Both the position numbers and the translations under genes were made by a program. From an uncultured Bacteroidales bacterium (GTDB taxonomy: Bacteria > Bacteroidota > Bacteroidia > Bacteroidales > Paludibacteraceae), in assembly GCA_937907165.1 (NCBI GenBank), contig CALCUH010000069.1:1-11865 (forward strand): DNA of 11,865 nucleotides, written 5' to 3'. Every line of letters starts with the position of its first letter. The first letter of the stretch is position 1. Below are positions 1-6,540 of the stretch, piece by piece. Below the pieces are notes generated by a model. That model did not search any database, had not been told where the DNA came from, and saw only the letters and a program-made list of their open reading frames with translations.

Positions 1-588
1 GATAATTGTTGGAGTCGGAGCATATGGGCTAATAATCCAGTTAGGATTAACCGGAGATTCATTAGGAAATTTTCGCAATACTTCTGTAATCAGATTGGAT
101 ATCCCAGATTCTCCAGTAACCAATGGATTAAGGACCATATCATCATATACAGACATTTGAATTGAGTCCGACGAATTGCAATATTTTGTTGCAATAAGAA
201 CGGGTGCAATTATTCTATCCTGACTAAATTTATGGAAATTTTTTAAATCGAGGGCATAATCGAGAACTTGATCTACATCAGACTCTAATATATTTTGTTT
301 TCCGACTTTAAATTCAAGACAAAAAATAATTCCTTCAAAGAGCAATACTACATCAATTCTTTTTCCAAGACGAGGAATGTCATACTCAAAAATGATATGG
401 CCTTCATGTCCTTTATATTGCGACAAAACACGTTTCATAATAGAAATTTCATATTTCCACGCATCCCTTGTGGAGGTTAGAGCATCGCCGTGGTAATTAT
501 TACATAATTCTCCAAATATATAACTATTTTCTTTATCGAGAAAACCTGTAAAACTACTATTATACAAACAGCGTTGACTTTTACTCAT
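1..588 (-). CDS. N-terminal part of a PD-(D/E)xK nuclease-like / DUF2075 (Schlafen-type) helicase protein, truncated by window edge
   Basis: The frame is open from an ATG at 586-588 to base 1, giving 196 codons with no stop, so the gene continues outside the window. Residues about 40-135 show a PD-(D/E)xK nuclease-like core. There is an acidic residue in FEYDIPR (E68), then RIDVVLL (D79), then CLEFKVG (E92, K94), then a DVDQVLDYALD helix carrying the usual Q-x-x-x-Y pattern. The last residues seen, SPYAPTPTII, match by memory the linker 'PTPTIIEAA' that precedes the helicase domain in DUF2075 (Schlafen group 3-like DNA/RNA helicase) proteins. Family knowledge: these are nuclease-plus-P-loop-helicase fusions, often in accessory or defence-like settings. 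The helicase itself is not visible, and neither is a partner. The start has no Shine-Dalgarno sequence, which is normal for this phylum. A candidate promoter lies at 643-678. Other restriction-endonuclease-like proteins cannot be fully excluded. Confidence 0.8.
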   Translation of the reverse strand, partial: MSKSQRCLYNSSFTGFLDKENSYIFGELCNNYHGDALTSTRDAWKYEISIMKRVLSQYKGHEGHIIFEYDIPRLGKRIDVVLLFEGIIFCLEFKVGKQNILESDVDQVLDYALDLKNFHKFSQDRIIAPVLIATKYCNSSDSIQMSVYDDMVLNPLVTGESGISNLITEVLRKFPNESPVNPNWIISPYAPTPTII

Positions 589-603
589 AATAAAAACGAT
601 AGA

Positions 604-631
604 GGGAAGCCTCGTATAGAACAAGCCTCCC
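604..631 (-). terminator. Hairpin with GU pairs: weak terminator of the 713-3091 operon or leader hairpin of the 1-588 gene
   Basis: Read on the minus strand, GGGAGGCT (631-624) can pair with GGCTTCCC (611-604) through eight pairs, two of them G-U, around a 12-nt loop. A run of five T follows at 596-592. The pairing is complete only in minus-strand RNA, since the plus-strand copy has mismatches, so it probably acts on that strand. It lies between the candidate promoter at 643-678 and the ATG at 588. It could therefore end the upstream operon, or form the 5' end of the downstream mRNA. Confidence 0.4.
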
Positions 632-642
632 GATTATCACCG

Positions 643-678
643 CAAAATTAATAAAAAAGCTCCATAAAAATTAACAAA
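643..678 (-). promoter_or_regulatory. Candidate Bacteroidota promoter for the 1-588 gene
   Basis: On the minus strand TTTG (678-675) and TAATTTTG (650-643) match the -33 and -7 elements, but the spacer is 24 nt instead of the usual 19-21. The -7 element is a perfect TAnnTTTG. Transcription would begin near 636 and give a leader of about 48 nt. Confidence 0.4.
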
Positions 679-712
679 CAGACAGATACGCTCTTCTATC
701 TTTAAAACAAAA

Positions 713-1162
713 TCATTCCTGCTTGGATTCCACGCTATCCTTATACCTCAATATTTTCGCAGGAACACCTACCACCACCGCATTGGCGGGAACCGGCTTG
801 TTCACCACCGCATTAGCGCCTACTTCGGCATTATCCCCGACAGTGATGCCTCCAAAAACAATGGCCCCTTTGTGGATATGGACATTGTCTCCGATCGTCG
901 GCACGCCCGGATACTTTGAATTACCGCCACCGATTGTAACCTGCTGGGCAATGGAAACATTCGCCCCTATTTTTGCATTTTGATGTATAACTACACCAAT
1001 ACCACCATACCCCAACTTGGTTCCCTTCCCGATTTCGGTCTTGTAGGAGACTTTGCTATTGTAAATCAAAAAGATAAGCAACGTGATCAACTTGGGCAAA
1101 AGGGGAATATGATGCAGATATAGCCACCTTGATATGCGGTAAAAAAATATTGCGTTCAACAT
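713..1162 (-). CDS. Hexapeptide-repeat (left-handed beta-helix) acetyltransferase, CysE-like fold, probably polysaccharide O-acetyltransferase
   Basis: 149 residues. The N-terminus is hydrophobic (FFYRISRWLYLHHIPLLPKL and the following LLIFLIY stretch), as in serine-acetyltransferase-like proteins of polysaccharide loci. From about residue 45 come hexapeptide turns such as IGKGTK, IGANVS, IGDNVH and VGDNAE, ending in the typical VVVGVPAKI motif, which together form a left-handed beta-helix that binds acetyl-CoA. The true serine acetyltransferase signatures are altered. The position of the catalytic His in 'LDHATG' of CysE reads LGYGGIG here, and the 'RHPKI' loop reads YPGVPTI. The likely catalytic or acceptor-side His is in GVVIHQNA. 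A role in cysteine synthesis is therefore unlikely, and acetylation of a sugar or glycan is the better inference. It starts one base after the stop of the deacetylase gene and is the last gene of a three-gene operon. Confidence 0.85.
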   Translation of the reverse strand: MLNAIFFYRISRWLYLHHIPLLPKLITLLIFLIYNSKVSYKTEIGKGTKLGYGGIGVVIHQNAKIGANVSIAQQVTIGGGNSKYPGVPTIGDNVHIHKGAIVFGGITVGDNAEVGANAVVNKPVPANAVVVGVPAKILRYKDSVESKQE

Positions 1163-1163
1163 C

Positions 1164-2228
1164 TTACTTCACGTATTTATTGTAAAGATTAGCTATCGTA
1201 TTGAATTCACAATTATTCTGATTCAATAACTTCAGTAAAAATAGCAAATTTTTGCTTCCAACGTAACTTTTCGGATGACCGACCAATGTGAAATATTTTC
1301 GGTCAGGCTGCTGCGCCATCAAGCGTACAAACCTTTTGTGGATATTGGCAGGAAGCAAACAAAAATCCCAAGTTTGGCACTCCGTACCGAGAAGAAATTT
1401 AAACTTACCCCCCATCGAGACACTTCTGGCGCCATTACCGGAAACCTTCGTTTCAAGCATTTCCTTAGAGGTTCGAACATTGGAGAAAAATCCGGAGACC
1501 CGCTCCATCGAACAATATTTCCGCCAACGTTCTACCTTCATGCTCACAATGGGCAATTCATAAATATCGGACGTGGTTTCAGAGATAGTATCCAAACGGT
1601 CAGAAACAGGCCACAATCCATTGTCCGCAGGAACTGAACGATAATCATAAAACGAAAGCCTACCGTTTTCATATCCGCCCGGATAAATGGATGAATCAAA
1701 GAATAGCCCCACCTCTCTCATCGCCTTGACGATTGACTCGGACGGCTGGGCATTGTAACCTCCGCAACGCAAGGCCACGCATTTATAATAGGGTTTCACA
1801 GGGGCAATCAGATTTTCCAACGTCTCTTTCCCGCGACGTAAAATATTCACAAGGGAATCTTCTCCCTCCCCTTTATAATCACCCAAACGATAATCATCCA
1901 TATTCAAAACCCATCCATTATCGGACCAATGGGCTTTCACCCATTGAGGATGGATATGCAGTTGGACGTCATGTCCGTCCCTTACGGCTTCCCGGATTTG
2001 TTCCTCCATAGCCGCTATCGGATTTTTATCATATCCCATCGTATTGCCGCGCTCCCACTCTTCTTTTAAGCGCCAATATTCGACAACCTCAAAGAATATG
2101 GTATATCTGGCACCATTCTTTCTCGCAAGACGCATCAGTTTGTCAGCTGGTTCAACAACATGAGTAAACACGTTGCCTTTACCATTTCCAAACAACTCAT
2201 AATCTAACGTCAATATAATATGTTTCAT
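1164..2228 (-). CDS. NodB-like polysaccharide deacetylase family protein
   Basis: 354 residues, no signal peptide. It resembles the NodB-homology (carbohydrate esterase 4-like) beta/alpha barrel. Motif 1 is LTLDYELFG (D9, E11), corresponding to the TFDD motif. Motif 2 is GHDVQLHIHPQW (H91, H93), the metal-binding histidines with unusually close H-x-H spacing. Motif 3 is ALRCGGYN (R154). A late histidine lies in LVGHPKSY (H318). This pattern fits the cytoplasmic deacetylase-like proteins found in O-antigen and capsule clusters rather than secreted chitin or peptidoglycan deacetylases. The start ATG overlaps the stop of the AAC(3)-like gene by ATGA (2225-2228), and the downstream acetyltransferase begins one base after its stop, so the three are almost certainly co-translated. 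The inferred role is removal of an N- or O-acetyl group from a sugar intermediate. The substrate is unknown. Confidence 0.8.
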   Translation of the reverse strand: MKHIILTLDYELFGNGKGNVFTHVVEPADKLMRLARKNGARYTIFFEVVEYWRLKEEWERGNTMGYDKNPIAAMEEQIREAVRDGHDVQLHIHPQWVKAHWSDNGWVLNMDDYRLGDYKGEGEDSLVNILRRGKETLENLIAPVKPYYKCVALRCGGYNAQPSESIVKAMREVGLFFDSSIYPGGYENGRLSFYDYRSVPADNGLWPVSDRLDTISETTSDIYELPIVSMKVERWRKYCSMERVSGFFSNVRTSKEMLETKVSGNGARSVSMGGKFKFLLGTECQTWDFCLLPANIHKRFVRLMAQQPDRKYFTLVGHPKSYVGSKNLLFLLKLLNQNNCEFNTIANLYNKYVK

Positions 2229-3091
2229 TTTTTTCTAGTTTTTCCCAAAGCAAATTCTTTTCGCGAAGCCTCCTCTAATAAAGAATTATCTATCAAATAG
2301 ATATTGTCATATCCGAACTTCGCCACCTTCCTTATAGGAGCATGGAATCTCTTAGCGAACGTTCCACCCATTATCGTACCCGCACATTTATTCGGATCGT
2401 GCACCTTTGTCCTGCACACAATCGTCTCACCTTCCTTCGTGACAAAAGGGACGTCATACAAACGTTCATCATAATAAAGCGTATCAGGAGCCTGGTTCTT
2501 GTCCTCTATCGCATGGAACATCGGCAAGTTAACCACACCCAAACAAAGAGACTTGGAATGCCCATCCGCCAACAATCTACCATATGGGGTATTATCTCCA
2601 TATGGATCGACATCCTTATAATGGTCGGTTATATAACGTGAGACATCCTTTCCCCAAGCGCAGACCGACTTTAATGGATGTTCACTCATTTGAACTCCCT
2701 CCATACCAGCAAAGACATTTGTCATCACACCCATTCCGGAAACCGTTTTACCCATTTCGAAAACTTCCCCTTTTCGAACCCACTCCATGGAATTCATCGG
2801 AGGATAATAAGGCATCATAATCAATCCTTCATCACCGACAATCTCCATCATGACCTTAATAGCATCTTTAGGGGAATAGCCTTGCGCGTTAAGATTAGCG
2901 AAAGCAGATGTCACAAAAATCTTATCCCCTTGGGAAAGGCCAAGCTCATCGGTGAGAATACGTCTGAAATCGGACAAAGAGGTCTTATCCGCACATTTCA
3001 ACGCATTCCGCATCTTACGTTTCATGCGTTTCACCTTTGACCTAACAGAAGGATTTAATATGGTTTTAATAATTTGTTTTACCTTAAACAT
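2225..3091 (-). CDS. AAC(3)-family (Antibiotic_NAT/YokD-like) acyltransferase, probably sugar-modifying
   Basis: 288 residues. The order of motifs is that of the aminoglycoside 3-N-acetyltransferase family. FVTSAFANL (59-67) stands where AAC(3) has HSSLSSLG. GLIMMPYYPP (89-98) corresponds to the 'GTLVMPT' strand. MSEHPLKSVCAWG (135-147) is the 'RS-HP-S-AA-G' motif with H138. DPYGDNTPYGRLL and FHAIED (H193, E196) correspond to the 'SPxxKL' and 'TxLHxAE' segments. The first 32 residues form a strongly basic extension (VRSKVKRMKRKMRNALK) that is extra to the family core and could bind the membrane face or a partner. Homologues in glycan clusters acylate amino sugars, so antibiotic resistance is not the obvious role. 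It is the first gene of the operon, behind a consensus promoter and a leader of about 170 nt, and overlaps the next gene by ATGA. Confidence 0.8.
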   Translation of the reverse strand: MFKVKQIIKTILNPSVRSKVKRMKRKMRNALKCADKTSLSDFRRILTDELGLSQGDKIFVTSAFANLNAQGYSPKDAIKVMMEIVGDEGLIMMPYYPPMNSMEWVRKGEVFEMGKTVSGMGVMTNVFAGMEGVQMSEHPLKSVCAWGKDVSRYITDHYKDVDPYGDNTPYGRLLADGHSKSLCLGVVNLPMFHAIEDKNQAPDTLYYDERLYDVPFVTKEGETIVCRTKVHDPNKCAGTIMGGTFAKRFHAPIRKVAKFGYDNIYLIDNSLLEEASRKEFALGKTRKK

Positions 3092-3401
3092 TTGTGTTAT
3101 CTTCTTCTACCTGCCAATAAATAATTAACAATCAAACAATCACTTATAACGAAAAATACACAAAAACAATCGCAAGTCTCTCAAAAACAATCTAGGTCAT
3201 TCGTCGTCAGCAATTGACATTATTTACCGTACATCTCAATACCCTATTACACAAGATATGAAATTCACCTGCAAAATTACTTTTTTCAAGACAAACGGCA
3301 AAACTTTTTTCAAAATACGAACTCTTCTTGTAAAAAATGTATTTTAACACGGATGTAGATAAAAGTATAAATCGTAGAAAATAATCTTAAAAAACTAGGA
3401 T
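3092..3401. other. Intergenic region carrying the leader and promoter of the 713-3091 operon
   Basis: This 310-bp stretch holds the promoter (3272-3302), the roughly 170-nt leader of the AAC(3)-like gene, and the tail downstream of the terminator at 3402-3435. The leader contains only a seven-codon ORF and no hairpin that I can recognise as a known riboswitch. I see no gene in it. Confidence 0.6.
3272..3302 (-). promoter_or_regulatory. Consensus Bacteroidota promoter of the acyl-editing operon
   Basis: On the minus strand TTTG (3302-3299), a 19-nt spacer and TAATTTTG (3279-3272) match the phylum consensus exactly. The predicted start of transcription is near 3265, which leaves about 174 nt of leader before the ATG at 3091. 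The plus-strand 11-mer ACTTTTTTCAA occurs twice here, at 3279-3289 and 3303-3313. The copies are 24 bp apart and abut the two promoter elements, so they could be an operator, though the A/T-richness makes chance plausible. Confidence 0.7.
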
Positions 3402-3435
3402 AAAAAAAAGAAGGCACCCAACATAGTGCCTTCTT
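3402..3435 (-). terminator. Intrinsic terminator of the lipoprotein gene
   Basis: On the minus strand AAGAAGGCAC (3435-3426) pairs perfectly with GTGCCTTCTT (3417-3408) around an 8-nt loop. A run of T follows (3407-3402), giving a classic rho-independent terminator about 25 bp past the stop of the 3460-4260 gene. Confidence 0.92.
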
Positions 3436-3459
3436 CATTTATCTTCCTATAACCCAACA

Positions 3460-4260
3460 TTATGGTTCCACCACACGTAAAAGTTGTTGCTTATCGTCGT
3501 ATTTTCTACCATAATTATCTTCACGCAAGGCGCTCCAATACATTTTATCGTCTTCCACGGAGAGATCCCAGCATTCGCGTATTTCCAATGAATCAGCCGT
3601 TTCCCTACGCATAGCCAACCATTTTCCATCCACATTATAGACGGAAACCCTATCTTTATTCAACACCCAAGCGTCAGCTACCGTATCACGATCATAATAC
3701 AAGAAAGTCCCGTCAGTTCGGTACTCCCAACGATGGACAGAGGAATCCGGGAAGCCGGGAAGCACTGATTTTCCTTCCCACAAACCGATTATATCCGCAG
3801 AGAAATCATCTTTTATTTTTCTAAGCACATAACGGTGCGAATCTTCACTTCCATGATTATAAGAGCGACGGATCGTAGCATTTATTTCCGTATAAGAAAT
3901 TTCACCGACCTTTGTCACAAACTTTATGGAATCTCCACCATTATCCTTACTTATTTCGGTTATCTGATTACCATAAATGCTACATTTGAAAGTAGAGTTG
4001 ACAAGCCAACCAGCAGTCATCCTCTTGTCGGACAAAGAACGATAAGACTTCCAACCATCCTCGTAAGTCACGACACTCTTCTCATTGGTCAGCACCGGAA
4101 TCTCATCCACCGTAGCCACCTCCCATTTACCGGCAAGCTTCTCCTCTACCTCCAATTGAATGGGAGTAGGTTTTTCCACTACTTCTTTCTGTTCATGACA
4201 GGAAGTCACACCTCCGATGGCAATGCATCCTAACAATCCAAACAACAATCTATTTTTCAT
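3460..4260 (-). CDS. Lipocalin-like lipoprotein of unknown function
   Basis: 266 residues counted from the ATG at 4258-4260. The frame extends nine bases further only to a TTG, so the ATG is preferred, and it puts the signal peptide directly at the N-terminus. Residues 1-21 are a lipoprotein signal (KNR, then FGLLGCIAIGG, then the lipobox GVTSC with C21), so the mature protein should be anchored in the envelope. After a Lys/Glu/Pro-rich linker there are two halves that each open with a lipocalin-like G-x-W signature: LAGKWEVATV at about 42 and IIGLWEGKSV at about 156. Both continue in predicted beta strands. This suggests two tandem lipocalin-like or related beta-barrel domains. I cannot name a ligand. 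The gene has a near-consensus promoter (4284-4314) and its own terminator (3402-3435), so it can be expressed as a single unit. Confidence 0.75.
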   Translation of the reverse strand: MKNRLLFGLLGCIAIGGVTSCHEQKEVVEKPTPIQLEVEEKLAGKWEVATVDEIPVLTNEKSVVTYEDGWKSYRSLSDKRMTAGWLVNSTFKCSIYGNQITEISKDNGGDSIKFVTKVGEISYTEINATIRRSYNHGSEDSHRYVLRKIKDDFSADIIGLWEGKSVLPGFPDSSVHRWEYRTDGTFLYYDRDTVADAWVLNKDRVSVYNVDGKWLAMRRETADSLEIRECWDLSVEDDKMYWSALREDNYGRKYDDKQQLLRVVEP

Positions 4261-4283
4261 CACACACAAAATCTTTTACTATT

Positions 4284-4314
4284 TAAACATACGGATATTT
4301 GTCGTTATTACAAA
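4284..4314 (-). promoter_or_regulatory. Promoter of the lipocalin-like lipoprotein gene
   Basis: On the minus strand TTTG (4314-4311), a 19-nt spacer and TATGTTTA (4291-4284) match the consensus at all but the last base of the -7 element. Transcription would start near 4277, about 17 nt before the ATG at 4260, leaving a short leader. Confidence 0.6.
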
Positions 4315-4358
4315 TAAACAAACATTTAACATCCGCATTTACTGAAATTCTAACGTAC

Positions 4359-5156
4359 CTATTTTTTTATGAACAATGCGGAAAACCGCTTTCCTCCGGA
4401 GACCGCTGTCACGACATATTCCCCACTTTTCAAATCTCCGACAAAAATGTTTGTACCGTCATTCACCCGTTCTTGTTTAAGTGCGTTACCTGAAATGTCA
4501 GATATCGTCACATCAGCGGCGGACACGTTACGGAAATTGAACCACATGTAATTATCAACTGGATTGACAATCCGGAACATTTCACCTCCGTTATCCACCG
4601 TTTTAGAGAGCGCGGGACGATTAAGGAATATGCGAGATTCGTCTAAATTCTTGCCTAAAGACACCTGCATATCTGCCTCATATTTACTGCGATACCATAC
4701 ATCATCTTCCCTTAAATCCTCAAAAACAATATCTGAAAGCAATATGGTAGTGTCCACCAAAGTATTCGCATCTTTGCTAAAGGAGATTTTTATGTCACAC
4801 CACGGCGAATCTGTGTAAGTGATATTAAAACTACCCGATTCGTCAGTTTTCATGAGAGCTACCGTACAATCACAGCACTTCACTTCCACATCAACATCGG
4901 GGATAGCATTTCCGGATTCATCAGTCACATTCCCTCTAAAAATGAAATCAGCGCTAGGACAACCGTAAGCGACAGAAGGCTCAAAACCATATTCCTCGTC
5001 TTCATCAGAATAATATTGCAAGAAATCATCACCTTCCGTTTTATTATAACGTCGCTGCGACTCCACCTGCGCAGAAACCGGCAAGTAGCCTAAGAAAGTC
5101 AACACAGATAAAATCAAGCGATTACACCTCTTAATGAAAGATTTATCTTTTTTCAT
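4359..5156 (-). CDS. Secreted protein with N-terminal beta-sandwich-like region, cysteine cluster and T9SS-like C-terminal domain
   Basis: 265 residues from the ATG at 5154-5156. A GTG lies two codons earlier, but the ATG sits better before the signal peptide. A type I signal peptide (RLILSVLTFLGYLPVSA) would be cut after VSA at residue 29. The region around 64-140 starts YGCPSADFIF and continues with VTDESGNAIPDVDVEV, like the carboxypeptidase-regulatory-like sandwich of Bacteroidota proteins described as radical SAM-associated putative lipoproteins. The mature part has five cysteines (66, 94, 95, 97, 120), grouped mainly as CCDC. The last ~70 residues (RIVNPVDNYMWF, VTISDISGNAL, DLKSGEYVVTAVSG, ALFIKK) look like a type A T9SS sorting domain. 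It is therefore probably exported and processed at the cell surface. It lies 42 bp behind the DUF3089 hydrolase and is likely co-transcribed with it. Function is unknown. No radical SAM gene is visible nearby. Confidence 0.75.
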   Translation of the reverse strand: MKKDKSFIKRCNRLILSVLTFLGYLPVSAQVESQRRYNKTEGDDFLQYYSDEDEEYGFEPSVAYGCPSADFIFRGNVTDESGNAIPDVDVEVKCCDCTVALMKTDESGSFNITYTDSPWCDIKISFSKDANTLVDTTILLSDIVFEDLREDDVWYRSKYEADMQVSLGKNLDESRIFLNRPALSKTVDNGGEMFRIVNPVDNYMWFNFRNVSAADVTISDISGNALKQERVNDGTNIFVGDLKSGEYVVTAVSGGKRFSALFIKK

Positions 5157-5198
5157 TTTCACGAAGTTTAATAAAACTTTTGAGATTCTAAATTACAA

Positions 5199-6122
5199 TT
5201 ATTTATTTATCCCACAAAAAATCATTGTCCTTTTACGCATATTTTCCTTAATATTCTCGGCATACAACCAAGAATCCGCAAAATGGAGATTTCCCAAAGG
5301 AAAAGGTTCCTTGATTGCCTCATTATAGCACACTTTCGGGTCGACCTCCCTACAAACCAAAAGATGGTCGACTATCTGGACACTCGTATAGTTAGGAGTG
5401 ACTTTATAACCTTGTAGTTTCTTGTCATAACGGACAATGCCCTTATGCGACTCCGCAGGCGCCATCGTTCCGTCAGTTTTCCAGTTTAAAGGATTGATGC
5501 AAACAACAGTATTAGCAAACAAAGGAGATCTTCCTTCTAAAGATGTCGCTGAATTGAATGAAATAACCACCCCGCAATCATCTTCTCCGGATGCGGGTTT
5601 CAGCCGTTTGGAAGCCTGTTTCAAATCATGTTCCGTGATTTCATATCCGAAAAGGTATGCGGCCACCATCTGTTCATACTGCTTGTCGGACATGCCATTT
5701 TTTAGCAATTCCAACAACATCTGTGAGCCCTGACTATGTCCAAGCAATATGAAAGGTCGCCCTTGATTGAACTCCCTCATATAATATTGGAACGCCCGCT
5801 TCACATCAGACGCGGACAATTTCGAACGGAACTTGCGCTCACTATTGCTCATAGCAAAGACCTTGGTGGTCATCTGCCGATAAAAAGGAGCATAGAAATT
5901 GAAATCGTCCGCCGCATACACAATCTTGTTATATGACTGGTTTCTACGAGCAGCGGCCCTTACCTCTTCCTTGTTGATGTCCGTATATGTCGGAACACTT
6001 CCTCTATTACTGAGAGGCTCAGAATTTATGGTCGGATAGATATAAAAAATATCCACCGATTTACCTTTGTTTTGCGAAGAAAACTCAAACCAATATTTCT
6101 CGTTCGAATATTTGGGATGCAT
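5199..6122 (-). CDS. DUF3089 alpha/beta-hydrolase family protein
   Basis: 307 residues. It follows the DUF3089 pattern closely: VDIFYIYPT (23-31), YAPFYRQMT (77-85), a DVKRAFQYYM helix, then GRPFILLGHSQG with nucleophile Ser130 in the GHSQG elbow, then VAAYLFGYEI. The C-terminus reads GNLHFADSWLYAENIKENMRKR, where the His is the likely catalytic base. Family members are serine hydrolases (esterase or lipase-like) of unclear substrate. No signal peptide is present: the ATG at 6122 is the first possible start, with an in-frame TGA at 6126-6128. Homologues often carry an export signal, so this one is either cytoplasmic or a shortened version. A weak promoter can be drawn at 6152-6183. The next gene begins 42 bp after its stop, which suggests a shared transcript. 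Confidence 0.85.
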   Translation of the reverse strand: MHPKYSNEKYWFEFSSQNKGKSVDIFYIYPTINSEPLSNRGSVPTYTDINKEEVRAAARRNQSYNKIVYAADDFNFYAPFYRQMTTKVFAMSNSERKFRSKLSASDVKRAFQYYMREFNQGRPFILLGHSQGSQMLLELLKNGMSDKQYEQMVAAYLFGYEITEHDLKQASKRLKPASGEDDCGVVISFNSATSLEGRSPLFANTVVCINPLNWKTDGTMAPAESHKGIVRYDKKLQGYKVTPNYTSVQIVDHLLVCREVDPKVCYNEAIKEPFPLGNLHFADSWLYAENIKENMRKRTMIFCGINK

Positions 6123-6151
6123 GCGTCAATAACATGTTGTTAATTTCTTCG

Positions 6152-6183
6152 TAAAGATAAGCATGAAATTCTATTACGGCAAG
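6152..6183 (-). promoter_or_regulatory. Weak candidate promoter for the DUF3089 hydrolase gene
   Basis: On the minus strand CTTG (6183-6180), a 20-nt spacer and TATCTTTA (6159-6152) each differ by one base from the consensus elements. It overlaps the last bases before the stop of the small membrane protein gene. Co-transcription from 6740-6773 is an alternative. Confidence 0.35.
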
Positions 6184-6186
6184 AAA

Positions 6187-6540
6187 TCAAGCGTGTGAAT
6201 CATCCGCAAACTTATGATTGTTTTGACTTTCGTTATATCTAATGATAATTCTATAGATGAGAAATTGAAGCGGATATGCGCAAACAAACAAAATGAGCGC
6301 ATTCAATAACCACTCAGAATCATTAGCACTAGTTCCAATCTCATTATTCAATCCAAGCGAACAATGCTCCCACCAACTGAAACAAATTGCCACTAAAACT
6401 GTAGCGAAAAAGGAAAGTACCGAAAAGAAACTAACCTTATCTTCCTTTTCAGAAACTTCATCTACCACCTTCGTCAGTACGACTGGAATAAGTACGAACA
6501 ACGAAAGAATCAATACAGATACCAATTTAGAAATAACCAT
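6187..6540 (-). CDS. Small membrane protein with three predicted helices, function unknown
   Basis: 117 residues. Three hydrophobic stretches are visible: about 5-23 (LVSVLILSLFVLIPVVL), about 38-56 (FFSVLSFFATVLVAICF) and about 78-98 (WLLNALILFVCAYPLQFLIY). A charged loop (DEVSEKEDK) separates the first two. The tail is polar and ends in DDSHA. I do not recognise the family. The start ATG is the first codon of the frame. It sits behind a long leader (from about 6733) and a good promoter, and 64 bp upstream of the DUF3089 hydrolase on the same strand, so a joint role in the envelope is possible but not shown. Confidence 0.6.
   Translation of the reverse strand: MVISKLVSVLILSLFVLIPVVLTKVVDEVSEKEDKVSFFSVLSFFATVLVAICFSWWEHCSLGLNNEIGTSANDSEWLLNALILFVCAYPLQFLIYRIIIRYNESQNNHKFADDSHA

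Noticed and set aside
2225..3091. Antibiotic resistance gene (aminoglycoside acetyltransferase)
   Set aside because: Family fold matches, but the HSSLSSLG-type motif is altered, and the operon partners are polysaccharide-modifying enzymes, so resistance is not the likely role.
3258..3347. 29-codon plus-strand ORF in the 3092-3401 gap
   Set aside because: It overlaps the consensus minus-strand promoter and reflects the repeated A/T-rich 11-mer; there is no promoter or ribosome site for it.
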